A stretch of DNA of 64,000 nt. Origin: Branchiostoma belcheri. Taxonomy: Eukaryota > Chordata > Leptocardii > Amphioxiformes > Branchiostomatidae. This document shows positions 12,678 to 25,609 of this stretch, piece after piece. The DNA lies in the NCBI RefSeq assembly GCF_001625305.1, contig NW_017802935.1, forward strand, positions 3,493,599-3,557,598. The letters run 5' to 3'. How positions within the stretch are numbered: position 1 is the stretch's first letter; each line of letters begins with the position of its first letter. Both the position numbers and the translations under genes were made by a program. The notes under the pieces were generated by a model. That model searched no databases. It had not been told where the DNA came from and saw nothing but the letters and a program-made list of their open reading frames with translations.

Positions 12678-13710
12678 TATGTCGAAATAAAGAATTGTAA
12701 AACGATATTGCAAGATGCATATTCTCAGGATGTTAAACCCAATCTTACATTGTATGTACCAGATAGCAGTCTTCAAATAACTGTTGTGATCAAGGGAGAT
12801 CCATTGATGCTACACCAGACAAATTTGGATATGTCAAAATTAAGAATTGTGAAACGATACAAAAGTTTCTAAAACGTATAAGCTTTTGAATGCATTTATC
12901 CAGAGGCTGAATAACACAAACTATTCACTGATAAAATCTTAGAATTACATTGTATACTGATGTTTATTTGCATCAATTTTTAACCAGCCACATTCAATAA
13001 TCAGTGGTGTTATTTTGATTGATTCTATTGCATCCTGATTGTCCATTTGAGACTAAGAATATTCCTTGGGTAATAATTTGGACAGTTGATATGAGAGGAT
13101 TTTGAAATAAATGATTTGATAATTGATATAATTTTTGATTGATCAGGTCATTAGGACAGTGTTATCTTCACAATAAAAGAGCATTATGCTATAATAGTCA
13201 ATAACTTTATTACTGTCTGTGAAACACTGTAAATTTGTGGATGGTTCTTAGTGTAACAAATACAACAGTTTCTTGCTTGCTTCTGAAACTTTATTATCAG
13301 GCACTAAGATAACTAAAATCAATCAGAATTTCTGCAGACTTTAAGCAAAACTTGCCAAACAACATGGTCTCAATTACACGGAATATACTAATAATTTCAG
13401 TATACATGAAAGTTGCCAAATTGTAGAGGTAAAAATCTCAGTAGTACTGATAAATAGGTGTCGACCTGTCAGAATTTTTGTACTTCAAGTTTATGGATTC
13501 TGAGGTATAAGTAGGGTTTACAGCACTAGCTAGTATCCAGGATGAAATACTGCCTCCACTTTAAAGCAACAGTCCAGACACCAGCTGGTTAGGTTATCAA
13601 GATAGAGACATACTTGGCAGAGCAGCTTGGCAGAGTCCAGCAGATAAGGCTACAGAAATCACCTCACAGCCAATCAATCTGCATTTTCTACACAGCTTTG
13701 TAACCTATAA

Positions 13711-14090
13711 GGCCACACCAAGTAAATTTTATGGATGACGTCCGCGCGCGCATTAATTTTGGTCTGTTCCTCGAAAACAAAACAAGAAATTCCCCTTCCT
13801 GTAACTATGACCAAAGAGTCACGACAGTGCCGCAAATAACGCGAAAACAGGACAGGACGACAACTGCTGTTCCACCTGATTTATTGCTGTTTTGATGATG
13901 AATAAAAGACTTCTTGTTTGTTAGACTGTGTCACCTCACTCAATCTGTGTCCTTACATTTGTCGTCTCTTAGTATATTTCTAATCTAGGCATCTTGTTTT
14001 TTAGGGCCCTTCTTGTTTTTTTTTTCGCCCTCTCGCATTAGATTTAGGGTCTCCAAAGGACGTCATCCATAAAATTTACTTGGTGTGGCC
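13711..14090. mobile_element. Harbinger-like MITE (family with AAGTAAATTT ends)
   Basis: A 380-bp element with inverted ends GGCCACACCAAGTAAATTTT over 30 bp long, flanked by TAA on both sides (13708-13710 and 14091-14093). The second allele-like copy lacks it. The interior is CpG-bearing near the left end (CCGCGCGCGC) and T-rich at the right. It is a shorter relative of 2404-2855, with an internal deletion of roughly 85 bp. It has no transposase. Confidence 0.88.
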
Positions 14091-14476
14091 TAATACTAAA
14101 AAGCCGGTTTATCCATTTGAAGAAAATTCTGTGGTTTCTGGAGGTATGAATTTTTCGCAAAAATATTTATGCAGTTTATATTTTAATGAATTTATGCCCA
14201 AGCCATCAAAATTCATAGTACATAATATACTGGTACTAAAGACATTAAACTTGAAATTAACAATTCCATGAAATGCCATGTCTACAGACAATCATACATG
14301 ACATCTGCGTTGGATATTGGACTTACATAAACTTTCGTTAAAGGAGCTATAATATTACACAATAACCTTCAAGATTATAATTATTCAAAGATTTCTTGAT
14401 GATGCTCTCTGTCATAAAGCTGGAAATATGACTAACTCCATAAACCACCAATTTCACAATATTCAAAAAAACTTGG

Positions 14477-14496
14477 NNNNNNNNNNNNNNNNNNNN
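14477..14496. other. 20-base N tract between duplicate copies
   Basis: The left flank ends AAAAACTTGG, matching the position in the second copy (16393) just before unique sequence resumes. The right flank starts exactly at the equivalent of 11261. The tract therefore joins the end of one allele to the beginning of the other. Confidence 0.8.
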
Positions 14497-16393
14497 CTAA
14501 ATCCAACATCACGAATGTTTTCAGCTGTTCGGTTTCTCTTTTTATATCCTCGGTAAATGGGATACGCGAACAGAGCCATAAATATTCTTCGGTATGGCTT
14601 TGGGGTTTGGCTGTTGCCACTTTCAGTGCACGATATCCTCCCATTTCTTCCACTGGATTATTACGATCTAACGTCAGTCGGACAGTGTTTAGGTGACGTC
14701 AGGTTGGTGAGATCATACAGGGGAGGATGTTTACATGTAAACAAGGGATTTCCTGAACAAACATGTACAGTCATGGAGACAGCCATTCAGGGAAAGTCCT
14801 TTAAGAAGAAGGGAAAACCATCCTTAGGTTTAAGGTGGGGTTTGGCATATTGGAAGCATCTTAAACCCCAATCTAGCAGGCCTTAGATAAGCTTTTGTGA
14901 TCAAGGGAGATCCATTGATGCTACAACAGACAAATTTGGATATTTCGAAATAAAGAATTGGAAAACGATATTGCAAGATGCATATTCTCAGGATGTTAAA
15001 CCCAATCTTACATTGTATGTACCAGATAGCAGTCTTCAAATAACTGTTGTGATCAAGGGAGATCCATTGATGCTACACCAGACAAATTTGGATAGGTCAA
15101 AATTAAGAATTGTGAAACGATACAAAAGTTTCTAAAACGTATAAGCTTTTGAATGCATCTATCCAGAGGCTGAATAACACAAACTATTCACTGATAAAAT
15201 CTTAGAATTACATTGTATACTGATGTTTATTTGCATCAATTTTTAACCAGCCACATTCAATAATCAGTGGTGTTATATTGATTGATTCTATTGCATCCTG
15301 ATTGTCCATTTGAGACTAAGAATATTCCTTGGGTAATAATTTGGACAGTTGATATGAGAGGATTTTGAAATAAATGATTTGATAATTGATATAATTTTTG
15401 ATTGATGGGAAGTGATGAGGGTACGGGTCAGGGCATTAGGACAGTGTTATCGTCACAATAAAAGAGCATTAAGCTATAATAGTCAATAACTTTATTACTG
15501 TCTATGAAACACTGTAAATTTGTGGATGGTTCTTAGTGTAACAAATACAACAGTTTCTTGTTTGCTTTTGAAATTTCATTATCAGATACTAAAATATCTA
15601 AAAACAGGATTTCTGTAGACTTTGAAGCAAAGCTTGCCACAACAACATGGTCTTAATTACAAGGAATATACTGTACTAATAATTTCAGCGTACATGTACA
15701 AATGTAAGTTGCCAAATTGTAGAGGTAAAAATCTCAGTAGTACTGATAAATAGGCGTCGACCTGTCAGAATTTTTGTACTTCAAGTTTATGGATTACAAC
15801 CTTCCATATAAGCAGGGTTTATAGCACTAGCTAGTATCCAGGATAAAATACTGCCTCCAGTTTAAAGCAACAGTCCAGGCACCAGCTGGTTAGGTTATCA
15901 AGAAAGAGACATACTTGGCAGAGCAGCTTGGCAGAGTCCAGAGATAAGACTACAGAAATCACCTTACAGCCAATCAATCTGCATTTTCTACACAGCTTTG
16001 TAAAGTATGATACTAAGAAGCCGGTTTATCCATTTGAAGAAAATTCTGTGGTTTCTGGAGGTATGAATTTTTCGCAAAAATATTTATGCAGTTTATATTT
16101 TAATGAATTTATGCCCAAGCCATCAAAATTCATAGTACATAATATACTGGTACTAAAGACATTAAACTTGAAATTAACAATTCCATGAAATGCCATGTAT
16201 ACAGACAATCATACATGACATCTGCGTTGGATATTGGACTTACAGAAACTTTCGTTAAAGGAGCTATAATATTACACAATAACCTTCAAGATTATAATTA
16301 TTCAAAGATTTCTTGATGATGCTCTCTGTCATAAAGCTGGAAATATGACTAACTCCATAAACCACCAATTTCACAATATTCCAAAAAACTTGG
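14497..16393. repeat. Copy 2 of the 11-16 kb duplicated block (lacks two transposons)
   Basis: Begins right after an N tract at CTAAATCCAACATCACGAAT and matches 11261-14476 to the point where that copy hits the N tract. It lacks the 971-bp TA-target element (empty site GGATATTTCGAAATAAAG) and the 380-bp Harbinger-like MITE (empty site GTAAAGTATGATACTAAG). It has about 25 extra bases (GGGAAGTGATGAGGGTACGG and following) near 15408. Scattered substitutions fit allelic divergence. Confidence 0.88.
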
Positions 16394-17350
16394 GGCGGAA
16401 ACAAGGAGGAAGTTGGCAAAAGGACACGCACATTCTAGAAATACTGTAAAAGCTGTCAGAGTTGGTTATGGTACAGATCCATACATGTTCCTGCGAAAGT
16501 AAAGATGGTTTGACCCAATTAGTGCTAATCAACATCATCCCTCCTGTCTGGTGTCCTCTGGGGTCATTATGGCCGAATAACGCCCAGTCTGATGAAGAGA
16601 TATGCTGAGGTCTGGCACTTAGGAAATTACTGGACACATCCAGGCGAAGGGAGTGAGGCATCATGGGTATAGATTCTGTGTTACATGTAGTAGGATGGGG
16701 AGGGCGACTGTCTTTGTAAATTCATTAAAATGTTATGTAATATGTCTTGAAAGACAATAGAGTTCGCGGCATGGATCAGTTATGTGTCATAAAACAGAAT
16801 AATATAGGGTAACAACATAAAGAGAAGAGAAAGAGATGATATGGGAAAAGAAGAGATTAGAGTAAAAGGCACAGATTTGGAGATTGGTAACAAACAAAGT
16901 CCTACAGGGAAAATTGAAAACAACCATTAAGTTATTAGAAACAGTAAAACATGACAAGGAAATGTACAACATTTATTATATTCTTTAGACTCTACATGTA
17001 ATATATGATGCATAAACAACAGTTCTTCTTTATCTTATCAATGACATAATCTTCAACATGTTGAGTTCTTGGAAGACACATGATGATATCAGACCTCTGC
17101 TATTCCATAGATGTCCCTCTCTGTCTTACCCCAACATGACCTCAAGGTCACCACAGGCCAGGAGGTCAGACCCTCTAATGCCATATCTTCAAATAAAGAA
17201 CCTCCATGGGAAGGGGGTGGGTGGATGATTCAATTTCTGACCAAAATGACAGGAAAAACTTTTGTTGCACCTTTTCTTCACCTGACTCTATAAAGAGATG
17301 ATGATACAAAAAAATGTATGACGAAGCTACCTTTGCATATTCATGTTATA
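16394..17350. other. Intron stretch: nothing recognised
   Basis: Unique-looking AT-rich sequence following the right end of the duplicated block. No exon, RNA gene or transposon end was seen. Confidence 0.45.
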
Positions 17351-17359
17351 CAGTCCACA

Positions 17360-17625
17360 CATTGTTGTGCTAAGGTAGCGCCCATCTCATTTTCAATAGC
17401 CCTGGGCAACACAGCAGTGCAATCACTACAGCAGGGGACTAGTCCACTGGTAGTGGTGTGTATGTTAACCCCCATACTCTTTCCCAAATGCTGAGTGCCA
17501 AGCAGAGAAAGTAGCATGTACCACTTTTAAAGTCTTTGTAATGACTCAGCCTGGGATCAAACTAATGACCTACCAAATGCAAGGCGAGCACTTTACCCAC
17601 TTGGCCATTGCACCGAAATTGCGTC
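17360..17625 (-). repeat. tRNA-derived SINE
   Basis: On the minus strand TGGCCAAGTGGGTAAAGTGC (A box) and GTTTGATCCCAG (B box) sit at tRNA-like spacing at about 17615-17540. A non-tRNA body then runs to GGGCGCTACCTTAGCACAAC near 17365. This is the classic head-body layout of a SINE. The body domain is not one I can name. Confidence 0.6.
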
Positions 17626-17794
17626 GGATGCCTTTAAGTCTTTGGTGCGGCTGTGACAGAAGGGTACACCTGAGGTATGTGTGGCATGTGGACTGGGTGA
17701 CGTGATGTTGTGGTTACATGTCTGTGACATGCCTGTCTAACACCTGCGGCCCCGGGCCTGTCAAAGTGTGGCTATCAACTCATCTTCATTAGCC

Positions 17795-17950
17795 CCTTAG
17801 CCTCTGTACACTTGAAGAAGCCACACAGGCGAAACCGGTTATTTGATAGGCTGAATAAAAGTTCTAAACAGGAACTATGCGGCTCCAGGTGTCTTACTGA
17901 GGGACGACAGCGTGTGCGAGATGTCGGTTAGCTTGAGGAATGAATCCCCT
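17795..17950. repeat. Dispersed repeat with a hammerhead-like core
   Basis: TTGAAGAAGCCACACAGGCG then AAACCGGTT lies at 17813-17841, followed by GGCTGAATAAAAGTTCTAAA. The downstream part recurs at 27220-27330. The first part resembles the conserved core and stem II of a type I hammerhead ribozyme (CUGANGA-stem-GAAA), with the first core base changed and one extra A. Whether it is or was a ribozyme is open. Confidence 0.45.
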
Positions 17951-18559
17951 CTACTATATACAACTCATCTTCATTAGTTACCTACAGTACACAGTCAGGA
18001 AGCTAGAACTCATATAATCTTAGTTTGTACATGACCATACTTACATGTATGTAAACACATTTACACAAATACTACAGTGCAAAAGCTAAAAATAACACTT
18101 AAAACATTCAGTGAAGACATTTTAGGCAAGTCAGAAGGCACACTGTTACAAAGATTATTCTACAAAGAATAGGAAAGGCTTATACCTGTTCAGTAGTCAG
18201 ATTTCCCTGCTGTACATGTCCTATGTACTAAGTCTACTGACATACTACATAGCAGTACAGTATTCACCTTAAAGACATCATAGGGGTTTTCAAGCACAAA
18301 CTGTTAACACATTACAGAGCTCAAAAACTATGTCTGGTACACCCCAAAACCCCTTGTGTGTCCTTGTCAATGAAAACTGCCGAGCATGTGAACAAGCCCT
18401 TCAAAATCACTACCACAACATGTTATGTAGGTCAAGCTTCTAAAGAGACCACAATGCCTCATCAAGTGTCATTGGCCTCCACACAATGTCCACACCTGGC
18501 AACCAAACCTGCTGCCGGCAGTGGTCACACCTGACAACCACACACTTCTTTCAACAAAC

Positions 18560-18675
18560 AGGAGCCAAGCAGAAGTATCTGTATCTGTATAGCCAGTATA
18601 ACTGCATAGCCGGCGTAACACACCAGCGTAACACACCAGCTTCGCAGGCACGCGGCGCGGCGGCAGCTGGCTATA
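18560..18675. repeat. GC-rich dispersed repeat with short tandem units
   Basis: GTATCTGTATCTGTATAGCC leads into CGTAACACACCAG repeated twice, followed by a CpG-rich run GCACGCGGCGCGGCGGCAGC. The composition differs sharply from the flanks. It directly abuts the LINE fragment at 18760-18990 and may belong to the same insertion. Confidence 0.45.
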
Positions 18676-18759
18676 TCATACTGATCGACTTGTTACACCT
18701 AACCCTTGAACTTCTAACTCTAGACATTGTTTAAAGCTTATAATCTAATGACAATTCCC

Positions 18760-18990
18760 CTACTGTACTTGGTGACAGTGAGTTCCACTCTGCGATAGTT
18801 CTAGGAAAGTATGAATTCTTGAACACCTCAATCCTTGGTTGATAACAAGTAGAGGTTGATTGGGAAGATTGTGACGTCTTCTACATTGTTGTATGTACCA
18901 TTTTCTGACAGACAGTCCAATCAACAACATGGGAGCCAACTGGATACTGTCTTGTCGATTGGTTGACCAACTTTGCCACAGAGCAATCTG
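18760..18990 (-). mobile_element. LINE 3' end fragment
   Basis: One minus-strand frame reads VFKNSYFPRTIAEWNSLSPS, the FPRTI-EWN-LP type motif that closes many LINE ORF2 proteins. It is preceded in a shifted frame by a basic region (RRRHNLPNQPL). The frame break shows decay. It lies at the 3' edge of a larger lost element. Confidence 0.7.
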
Positions 18991-19477
18991 CATTGAGATT
19001 AACAGCTTCTCAGGAATATCTTTTCAAAGATATATCTTAATATCCAAATATCTTTTCATTGAACTCATCTTACAACTTTGGTGAAAGAACCTAGACAAGC
19101 TTGGAAAACACCTACATGTGTACACAAATGGGGATGATCATGAGTCATTATAGTTGACCTTTTGGAATCTGAGGATCAAAACTTGAAAACAAGATCTAGA
19201 TGTGATACGGTGCTGTGTCACACTTTGTGGCATTGATGTTATACAGTTGATTTTGTATGCGTCACCAACATGTTCTTCTTATCTTTTCCTTCCTGTTGTT
19301 GTACATACAAGAAGCATACCAACATCAGCATGTAGAACATACAAAATAAAACTTTGTCACTTCAGTTATGAGGCAGGAAGAAACTACCTTCCAGTTAACC
19401 TTTAGTCTGCTAAGTGTTGCTGTAAGACACCGAATCTAATGGGGAAAGACAGCAGGGAGTTGGTTAAATACTGTATA

Positions 19478-19660
19478 CTGTACATCACTTTATGCTCGCG
19501 GCAGCCAAAGTTTGCGGTCTGAGAAAAATGGACATGTTTGAGTAACTATACATTTGCAGTGGCGGCAGGTGCAGCAAAAAGAAAGCTGGCAAATTATTTC
19601 TTCTCAGTAATGATAAGTTCGCTGTATAAGAAGTAACTGTGAAAAAATCAGGATTTACAG
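19478..19660. mobile_element. Small degenerate TA-target MITE
   Basis: The left end CTGTACATCACTTTATGC and right end GGATTTACAG sit next to TA on both sides (19476-19477 and 19661-19662). GCTCGCGG and TTTGCGG near the left end and TTCGCTG near the right end echo the TTCGCGG boxes of the 0.9-kb elements at 4309 and 11707. The symmetry is imperfect. Confidence 0.45.
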
Positions 19661-19669
19661 TAACATGTG

Positions 19670-22600
19670 GCTTTAGAACACAAAGTCTTTACTACATGTA
19701 TATACTCGATCAGGCCCGCCCCTCCACATTTTATACATGCCAGAGAGAAGGTCAGGGTTGATTGAAGTTTTACAGACGTGTAAATCTGTGAACAAAAACA
19801 ACAGCTGCTCTACCTACGTGTACAGGAATTTATAGTGAGAACATCGACTCTTGTATCGAGTCAAAACAGTGAGAGAAAGAAATACTGTAGAGGGGCAAAG
19901 GAGGGGCACAGAAGAATATCAATTACCCTACTGAATATTTGTTTGGTAGAGGGCCTGAAACTCTGTTATACAACAGGGTAAAATAAGCAAACACATGTAC
20001 ATGTAACCTCCATCAACATCTATCTGCCAGGTTACATATATCTGCCAGGATGTCACTTTGAAAAACAGCGTGTTTGAGCGATCTCTAGTGCAGCACCCCT
20101 CAGGTATGTGCAGTGTAGATATGCAGGAATGCACTATACTGGATGACATTACATTCGGAAATCTCTATCTTTATACACATATTTTAGGGTGGCAAACATA
20201 CATTTGTATGTGATCTAATGGAATTACGTAGTAGATGTTATATGAACAATTTTACCTGCTGATGACAAAAGAACAGGAGACAGCGAAGACCATAGTCAAC
20301 AAGAAGGGAGTCCCGCTACTTATACCCCACACATACAGTCTGTACTTTACACAAACTGTAGAAAATCCATTTTGTGAACCACAACACATTTCCTGCTAAG
20401 TGTTTTTTCATGTTCCCTGCTCTCAGCTGACAGCTATGTTTGCAGCTAATTTACATACACAGACTAGGAGACATAAATATTGCAAGGCAAAGCAGTAACT
20501 CACCTTCTTGTTTTTCTTCAACTTTCTAAGATAAGAAATTTCAAAGACTACAAGAAAAAGGAGCCATTACTATCATAAAGAATAACCAATACATGGTACT
20601 GAACTACAAGTTAATTCGTAATGCCATTTGAAGTTTCTCTACCATTTGCAATACAAGATTCTCAAAATTTCTGATATCATCTGCCACCACAAAACAATGT
20701 GTAGCTGCAGCAATCAAGTTTCTACATGTACATGATTAAAAAATGAATGACTAAAGGAAAGAATCAACGAAAGAATGGATAGATGAAAAAAGTAATAAAA
20801 TACCAATCAATTTATGAATGAAAACTTTCAACAGATTAATAATGAAAGGTATTCAACCACTTCCTTTGAAATACCTTAACTGTTGTGGGTGGTACATGTA
20901 TATGTACATGTATATGGGTCTTCACTAAGCCATCCCATCTGTACAGCTGGGTGTACAGGTGTGGCGACCCACGTGGGACAACAGAGCCGTGGGTCAGTGA
21001 GGGGTCAGACGTGACTGGGCTGCCTAATGCTGGATCTGACAGGACCTGATGGTGAAGCCTTGACAGGTTTTCCCGCACCTGCCATCTACAGTGTGGTAAC
21101 CACAGGTGAAAAACAACCCATGGGCCGCTGACATTTCACAAGGGACCACCTGTCGTTGTAACCTTTTCCACTGGACCACCTACTTGTCAGGAGCTAACTT
21201 CTACTGAACAGCCTAGTGGGACAAAAAGTCATCTGCCCAACTCTACATATCTCACCGTCACGCTATTCTTAACTGTTGTACTATATTGTTATGGTATATT
21301 AACTGTAGCTAAGTTTTAAAATCTGTCATCCAAGTTTTCAAAGCTACTGGTAAGCAAACCCTGGAAGATAGGGTGATCAGACGCAAGCCTTGTTATCTTT
21401 TTTAGAGAAAGACAAGGCTACTCAGTAAAAAGGCTTATCCTGAGCCATGACTCTAATAACGGTCTAACCCCCTCAAAACATTCCTCAATCAGGAATAACC
21501 AACTTTTGACAGAACATACCTTGTTGTTGACTCTTTGACAAGAATAAAATGAGTAGCTTGAAAATACACTTCTCCCTTGGCCTTTTCTAACCTTATGATA
21601 CAAAAATTTGTTAGCTCTTGATTCCAGTTCCATTTCCTATGCTTAAAATTTCTTGCACGAAAATACCTAGCTGTCACACGTCCAATGTACACAAAATGTT
21701 CAAAGTATTTCACCCTCCTACCTTGAGTGATCACGTCAAAACATTCTTCTTCAGCAAACACAGTCATACTCCGTGGGGTAATACTAATAAATAGGTGCTT
21801 GCAAAGCAAATTTTCAAGCCTGATTACAAAATAAGAATTCTCCGAGCACAGATATCCAGACAGGGCTTTTCAACAACCCTTATGTTCCTACAATGATAAC
21901 AAAGTAACTCAAACCAACCCGATTGTCTGCAAGGTCTAGCCCCATAACCTCTAACTCTTTAATGGTCCTAACAAAAACATTCACTGAAACCAAACTCCTA
22001 AAACAATACACAAAAAGTATCAAGTCCCACCTGAAAACTCGCCATTTCACTTGCAGCAAGTCTCCTCCGCTCTCTTAAAGAAATAAGACAGCTCAGGATC
22101 TTGGCAAATACTTAAAGACGTCAGAGTAAACTCTGCAAGGAACCTGTCTGCACATACTCATGTATATGGCCATACGACACCCCAGTGGCAAACAACAAGC
22201 CACAGTCGACTAGTCCTTTCCCACTTACCTCATTCCCACACTTCCTGTGGTTGCTATTACTAAGACATAAGTCTATGGCTACCTGTGTGTACCTTTCATA
22301 CATTTTTTGATAGCCTGTCCATACTTGTGTGTATGGTTAAATTTTTTCAAATTGTTTGTGTAATAATAACATAAATACATGTTGTGACAGTCCTAATTAA
22401 TGATGCAACTTTGTATGTATGCAAAGTCCTATAAATTCTGAAATGAGGTATGGTTTGAAGATGGCTGGTTTTAAATCTTTTACTAAATTTCAGAAAGTTA
22501 TTGTGACAGTAAGTTTTTTCCTATACCCTCTTTATCGAAAATGGTACAACCTACCAGTACCACTACACATCTAGATACCTTCCTGGACAATACCAACTAG

Positions 22601-25340
22601 TCTATAGGGGTGTACGGAAGTAGAATGACTTTGAGCTTGAGTTTATTTCTTCCCACAGGCATATGATATCCCTCAGCTACCTGCATCCAACAGACTGCTG
22701 GCCAAACTGTTTGTCTCCAGTCCTAACATTTCTGGTAATTGATACTATAATGGGAGAACACTAACAGCATTGCTTCACATTCATCAGTCGTTGCAGTTTT
22801 CCATGAATAACCAAGAAACACATACATCACGTCTAGTTTGTTGATCAAATAAATCAGCACCATGTCCAGGTTGTGGCACGCCAGGTCCAAGACTGTGGTG
22901 TGATGTTTCAGACACCTTATCCAGTGTTTTTGTGGTCTAAGTAAGGCCTGACACACTGGGTCATGTCTTACAAACATTTCAGAGACAACATCTGTGGAAG
23001 GCTGAGAAAAGGTCTGACGTCATAGGTCTGTGAATCTTATTTTCCCAACCGCTTCACTGTAAGAGATACAAGTGATGCCCCCTTCCCACACTTAGACAGG
23101 GAATAATAGGGAGAGGTGAACTTGAACTAAACTGAACAGAAATAAACTAAACTGAACTTGCCATGAACAACTAGGTAACAGAGATTCATGGCTCAAAAAT
23201 TTGACTGTGAACATTGCAACACAACTGAAGCTAACAATGATTTCATTAAAGCTTTCTATGATTTCATTAAAATTGACATGAACAGAGACTGGGGATATCG
23301 ACTCAGTCATGTGTGGGACTGCATTCTTCTTGCTGCAGCGCCACCTAGCGGCAAGGAGTAGTATAGCTGATAAAGGCAGCAGAAGGCAGCATAACATTGG
23401 TGAAGAAAACAATTGTAGTTGTGATAAAGGAATTACTTGTCAAAGCTTTATATACTGATCTCATACATGTAGCCCCGCCCACCTCTATCAAAACATAGAA
23501 ATACAAGATAAAAGCATGAAAATTTAAGTACAGTAGGCATTTGACAAACTGCTAATTGCCATATGCTGTCATTGGTTGAACTGCTAACTGTAACAGACAG
23601 TGTAGGATCAGGTCTACTGTAGCTGGCATTCACATCAGTAGCTGAGAGTGTAACTTTCCCACATGTGGCCTGTGCTGTAAGACTAAGCTGGTGCTTGTGT
23701 TAATGGGGTCCCTCAGCACCTGGTGTTGACAGGCTGAACACCACTGGGAGGAACAGGACTGCTGTTCACTTCATTTCACCATGGTAACTACATAGGACTG
23801 TACCAAATGTATGCTACAGGAAAGACACACATGCACTCATCTTGTCATTACATGCAGTTAACTACAAGTACTTTTCTGCTTGAACAACAATTATGGATAA
23901 TGAATATGCACAGTGTGCGATTTTTCCCATATCAAATTTTGGCACAATCCTTAAGTATGAGAGTATCTTACAAATGTACATGTAGGTCTTATATTGTACC
24001 CTAGTACTACAAACCATGACAAACGACTAAGAAGTCATTAAAAAAGCATGACTTGTAAAACAAAATGCCAAACGAGAGAAAAAAAAATTCCCAATTTTAA
24101 AAATCAATATCCATACAGAGTTATCAAAGTATTGTGACCCAACAGGGCAGTATTGCTGTTTTGACAATGCATGTTACATAATGTAGTTGCATCAAATTGA
24201 CTATGACAATAAGTTACTTTCAAACAAAGCAACTTTTCTGAGAGATCTAACTTTGACCTTGATGGTTAGTTTTGTACATTTGTAAGCTCTTGCAAAGAAA
24301 GAACTGTTTATGTAAACCCACAACTGTGTACAAGAATGTCAAGAAAAAGACACCTGTACTGCTACACTATTTGAAGTATTAAGTGCTTTTGACCCTTCCC
24401 AAACAAAGGTCACCGAGAAATTCCAAGATGGCCACCAGGGAGACCTTGACATTACAAACCAGTTAACCAAAACAAAAACATACATTTAGAATCAAAAAGC
24501 GTTAGATCTGACTGCCGACATCTTCCATTGCCAGTAATTGATTGGTTTAGATTTACAGAAATCGTGTTTTGTAAATGGAGAATCCAGGCTTTTTTAATGA
24601 AAAAGAGTGTGGTAGATTTCATTTGGTGACATTGAAAAATTTCAGTTATTTTAATCCTGCATTAGCATTGTATACAATACTGCTGATAATATGAGACATT
24701 ACCTAAAAAGAACAAGTAGTTTCGTGCAATACAACTGTACATGTAAGTAGAATATGGAAAAAAGATTAAATCCATTGAAATTCTCAAAGCTGGATAAAAG
24801 GCAGAGACTCTGGTATTGTACAAAGGATGAAAGACTGCTAGCAGCATCTGTAGTCAACACAATACGTGAATCAGAGTGAAAACTTCATTCAAAAGATACC
24901 ATTCACAACAAGGATAGCTGTCACCTCTGATAAAAAGGTTTTCATCACATGCTATTCAGAGAAATGGATTGAAAAGCTGACTTCACTGGCTGTGCAAATG
25001 GTAAATTTCTAGGGAATTTCAGGACTGATCTGTCTTCACAAGAAATGCCTATCAAATGTCATGCATTGTAACCCTCTCTTACGTCAAAACACATGCCACC
25101 TGTATGATTAGTTTACTCAGAATTATGATACTTCAGAGCCATCTTTCACTAAAGCACTGCACCAGGACACTACATTACAAAAAAATCAGCCTTGGTATAG
25201 TCAAAATCTGTTAATCAAATGCATGAAGACATACAAGCTAGCTGTTCTCTAGTCACAACCTTAGGTAACTTTAAAGCAAAGGTTTGGGTATTCATGCTAC
25301 AATCATGAATGTATTATTAGTACAACATGAAGAAACAAAA
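19670..25340. other. Intron stretch: nothing recognised
   Basis: AT-rich sequence with scattered acatgta motifs, such as the short TACATGTATATG tract near 20892-20915. Single-frame ORFs here are short and show no family motif or splice context. No transposon ends were identified. Confidence 0.45.
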
Positions 25341-25348
25341 CTTCATCT

Positions 25349-25401
25349 GGCAACATGGGAATCGAACTCAGGCTTCCTAGTCCTAGTTTAACCATGCTGC
25401 C
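25349..25401 (-). repeat. tRNA-like SINE fragment
   Basis: On the minus strand GGCAGCATGGTTAAACTAGG gives an A-box-like start, and GAGTTCGATTCCC is a good B box. The ends GGCAGCATGG and CATGTTGCC nearly pair like an acceptor stem. At 53 bp it is too short for a tRNA, so it is a deleted tRNA-derived fragment. Confidence 0.5.
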
Positions 25402-25609
25402 ATTCTAAAAAGCAGTTACACTAAGTCTTACACACGTTCACACAACCTTCTAGCCTTCTACCCCCTCCCACTACTAAACAATGTTCTTAACCAATGTCAC
25501 ATACATGTAGACGTGTAAAGCTTCCAAAGTTCAGTTGAACTTTAAGCAATACAACATGTATAAGCAAACTTACATTGCTGTCAACAGAGAGGCACTAGCA
25601 GCAGAGCCC

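Larger units (their letters stand above)
11261..14476. repeat. Copy 1 of the 11-16 kb duplicated block (carries two transposons)
   Basis: 3.2 kb that equals 14497-16393 once two insertions are removed (11707-12677 and 13711-14090). Within both copies a 45-bp phrase (GATCAAGGGAGATCCATTGA and following) occurs twice, about 150 bp apart in the unfilled copy. Both copies also carry a perfect TGACGTCA palindrome (11458-11465 and 14694-14701). It is non-coding as far as I can tell. Confidence 0.88.

Noticed and set aside
14897..15135. Plus-strand frame of about 80 codons across the duplicated phrase
   Set aside because: No start codon, and the two copies of the DNA phrase are read in different frames, so this is a DNA repeat and not a protein repeat.
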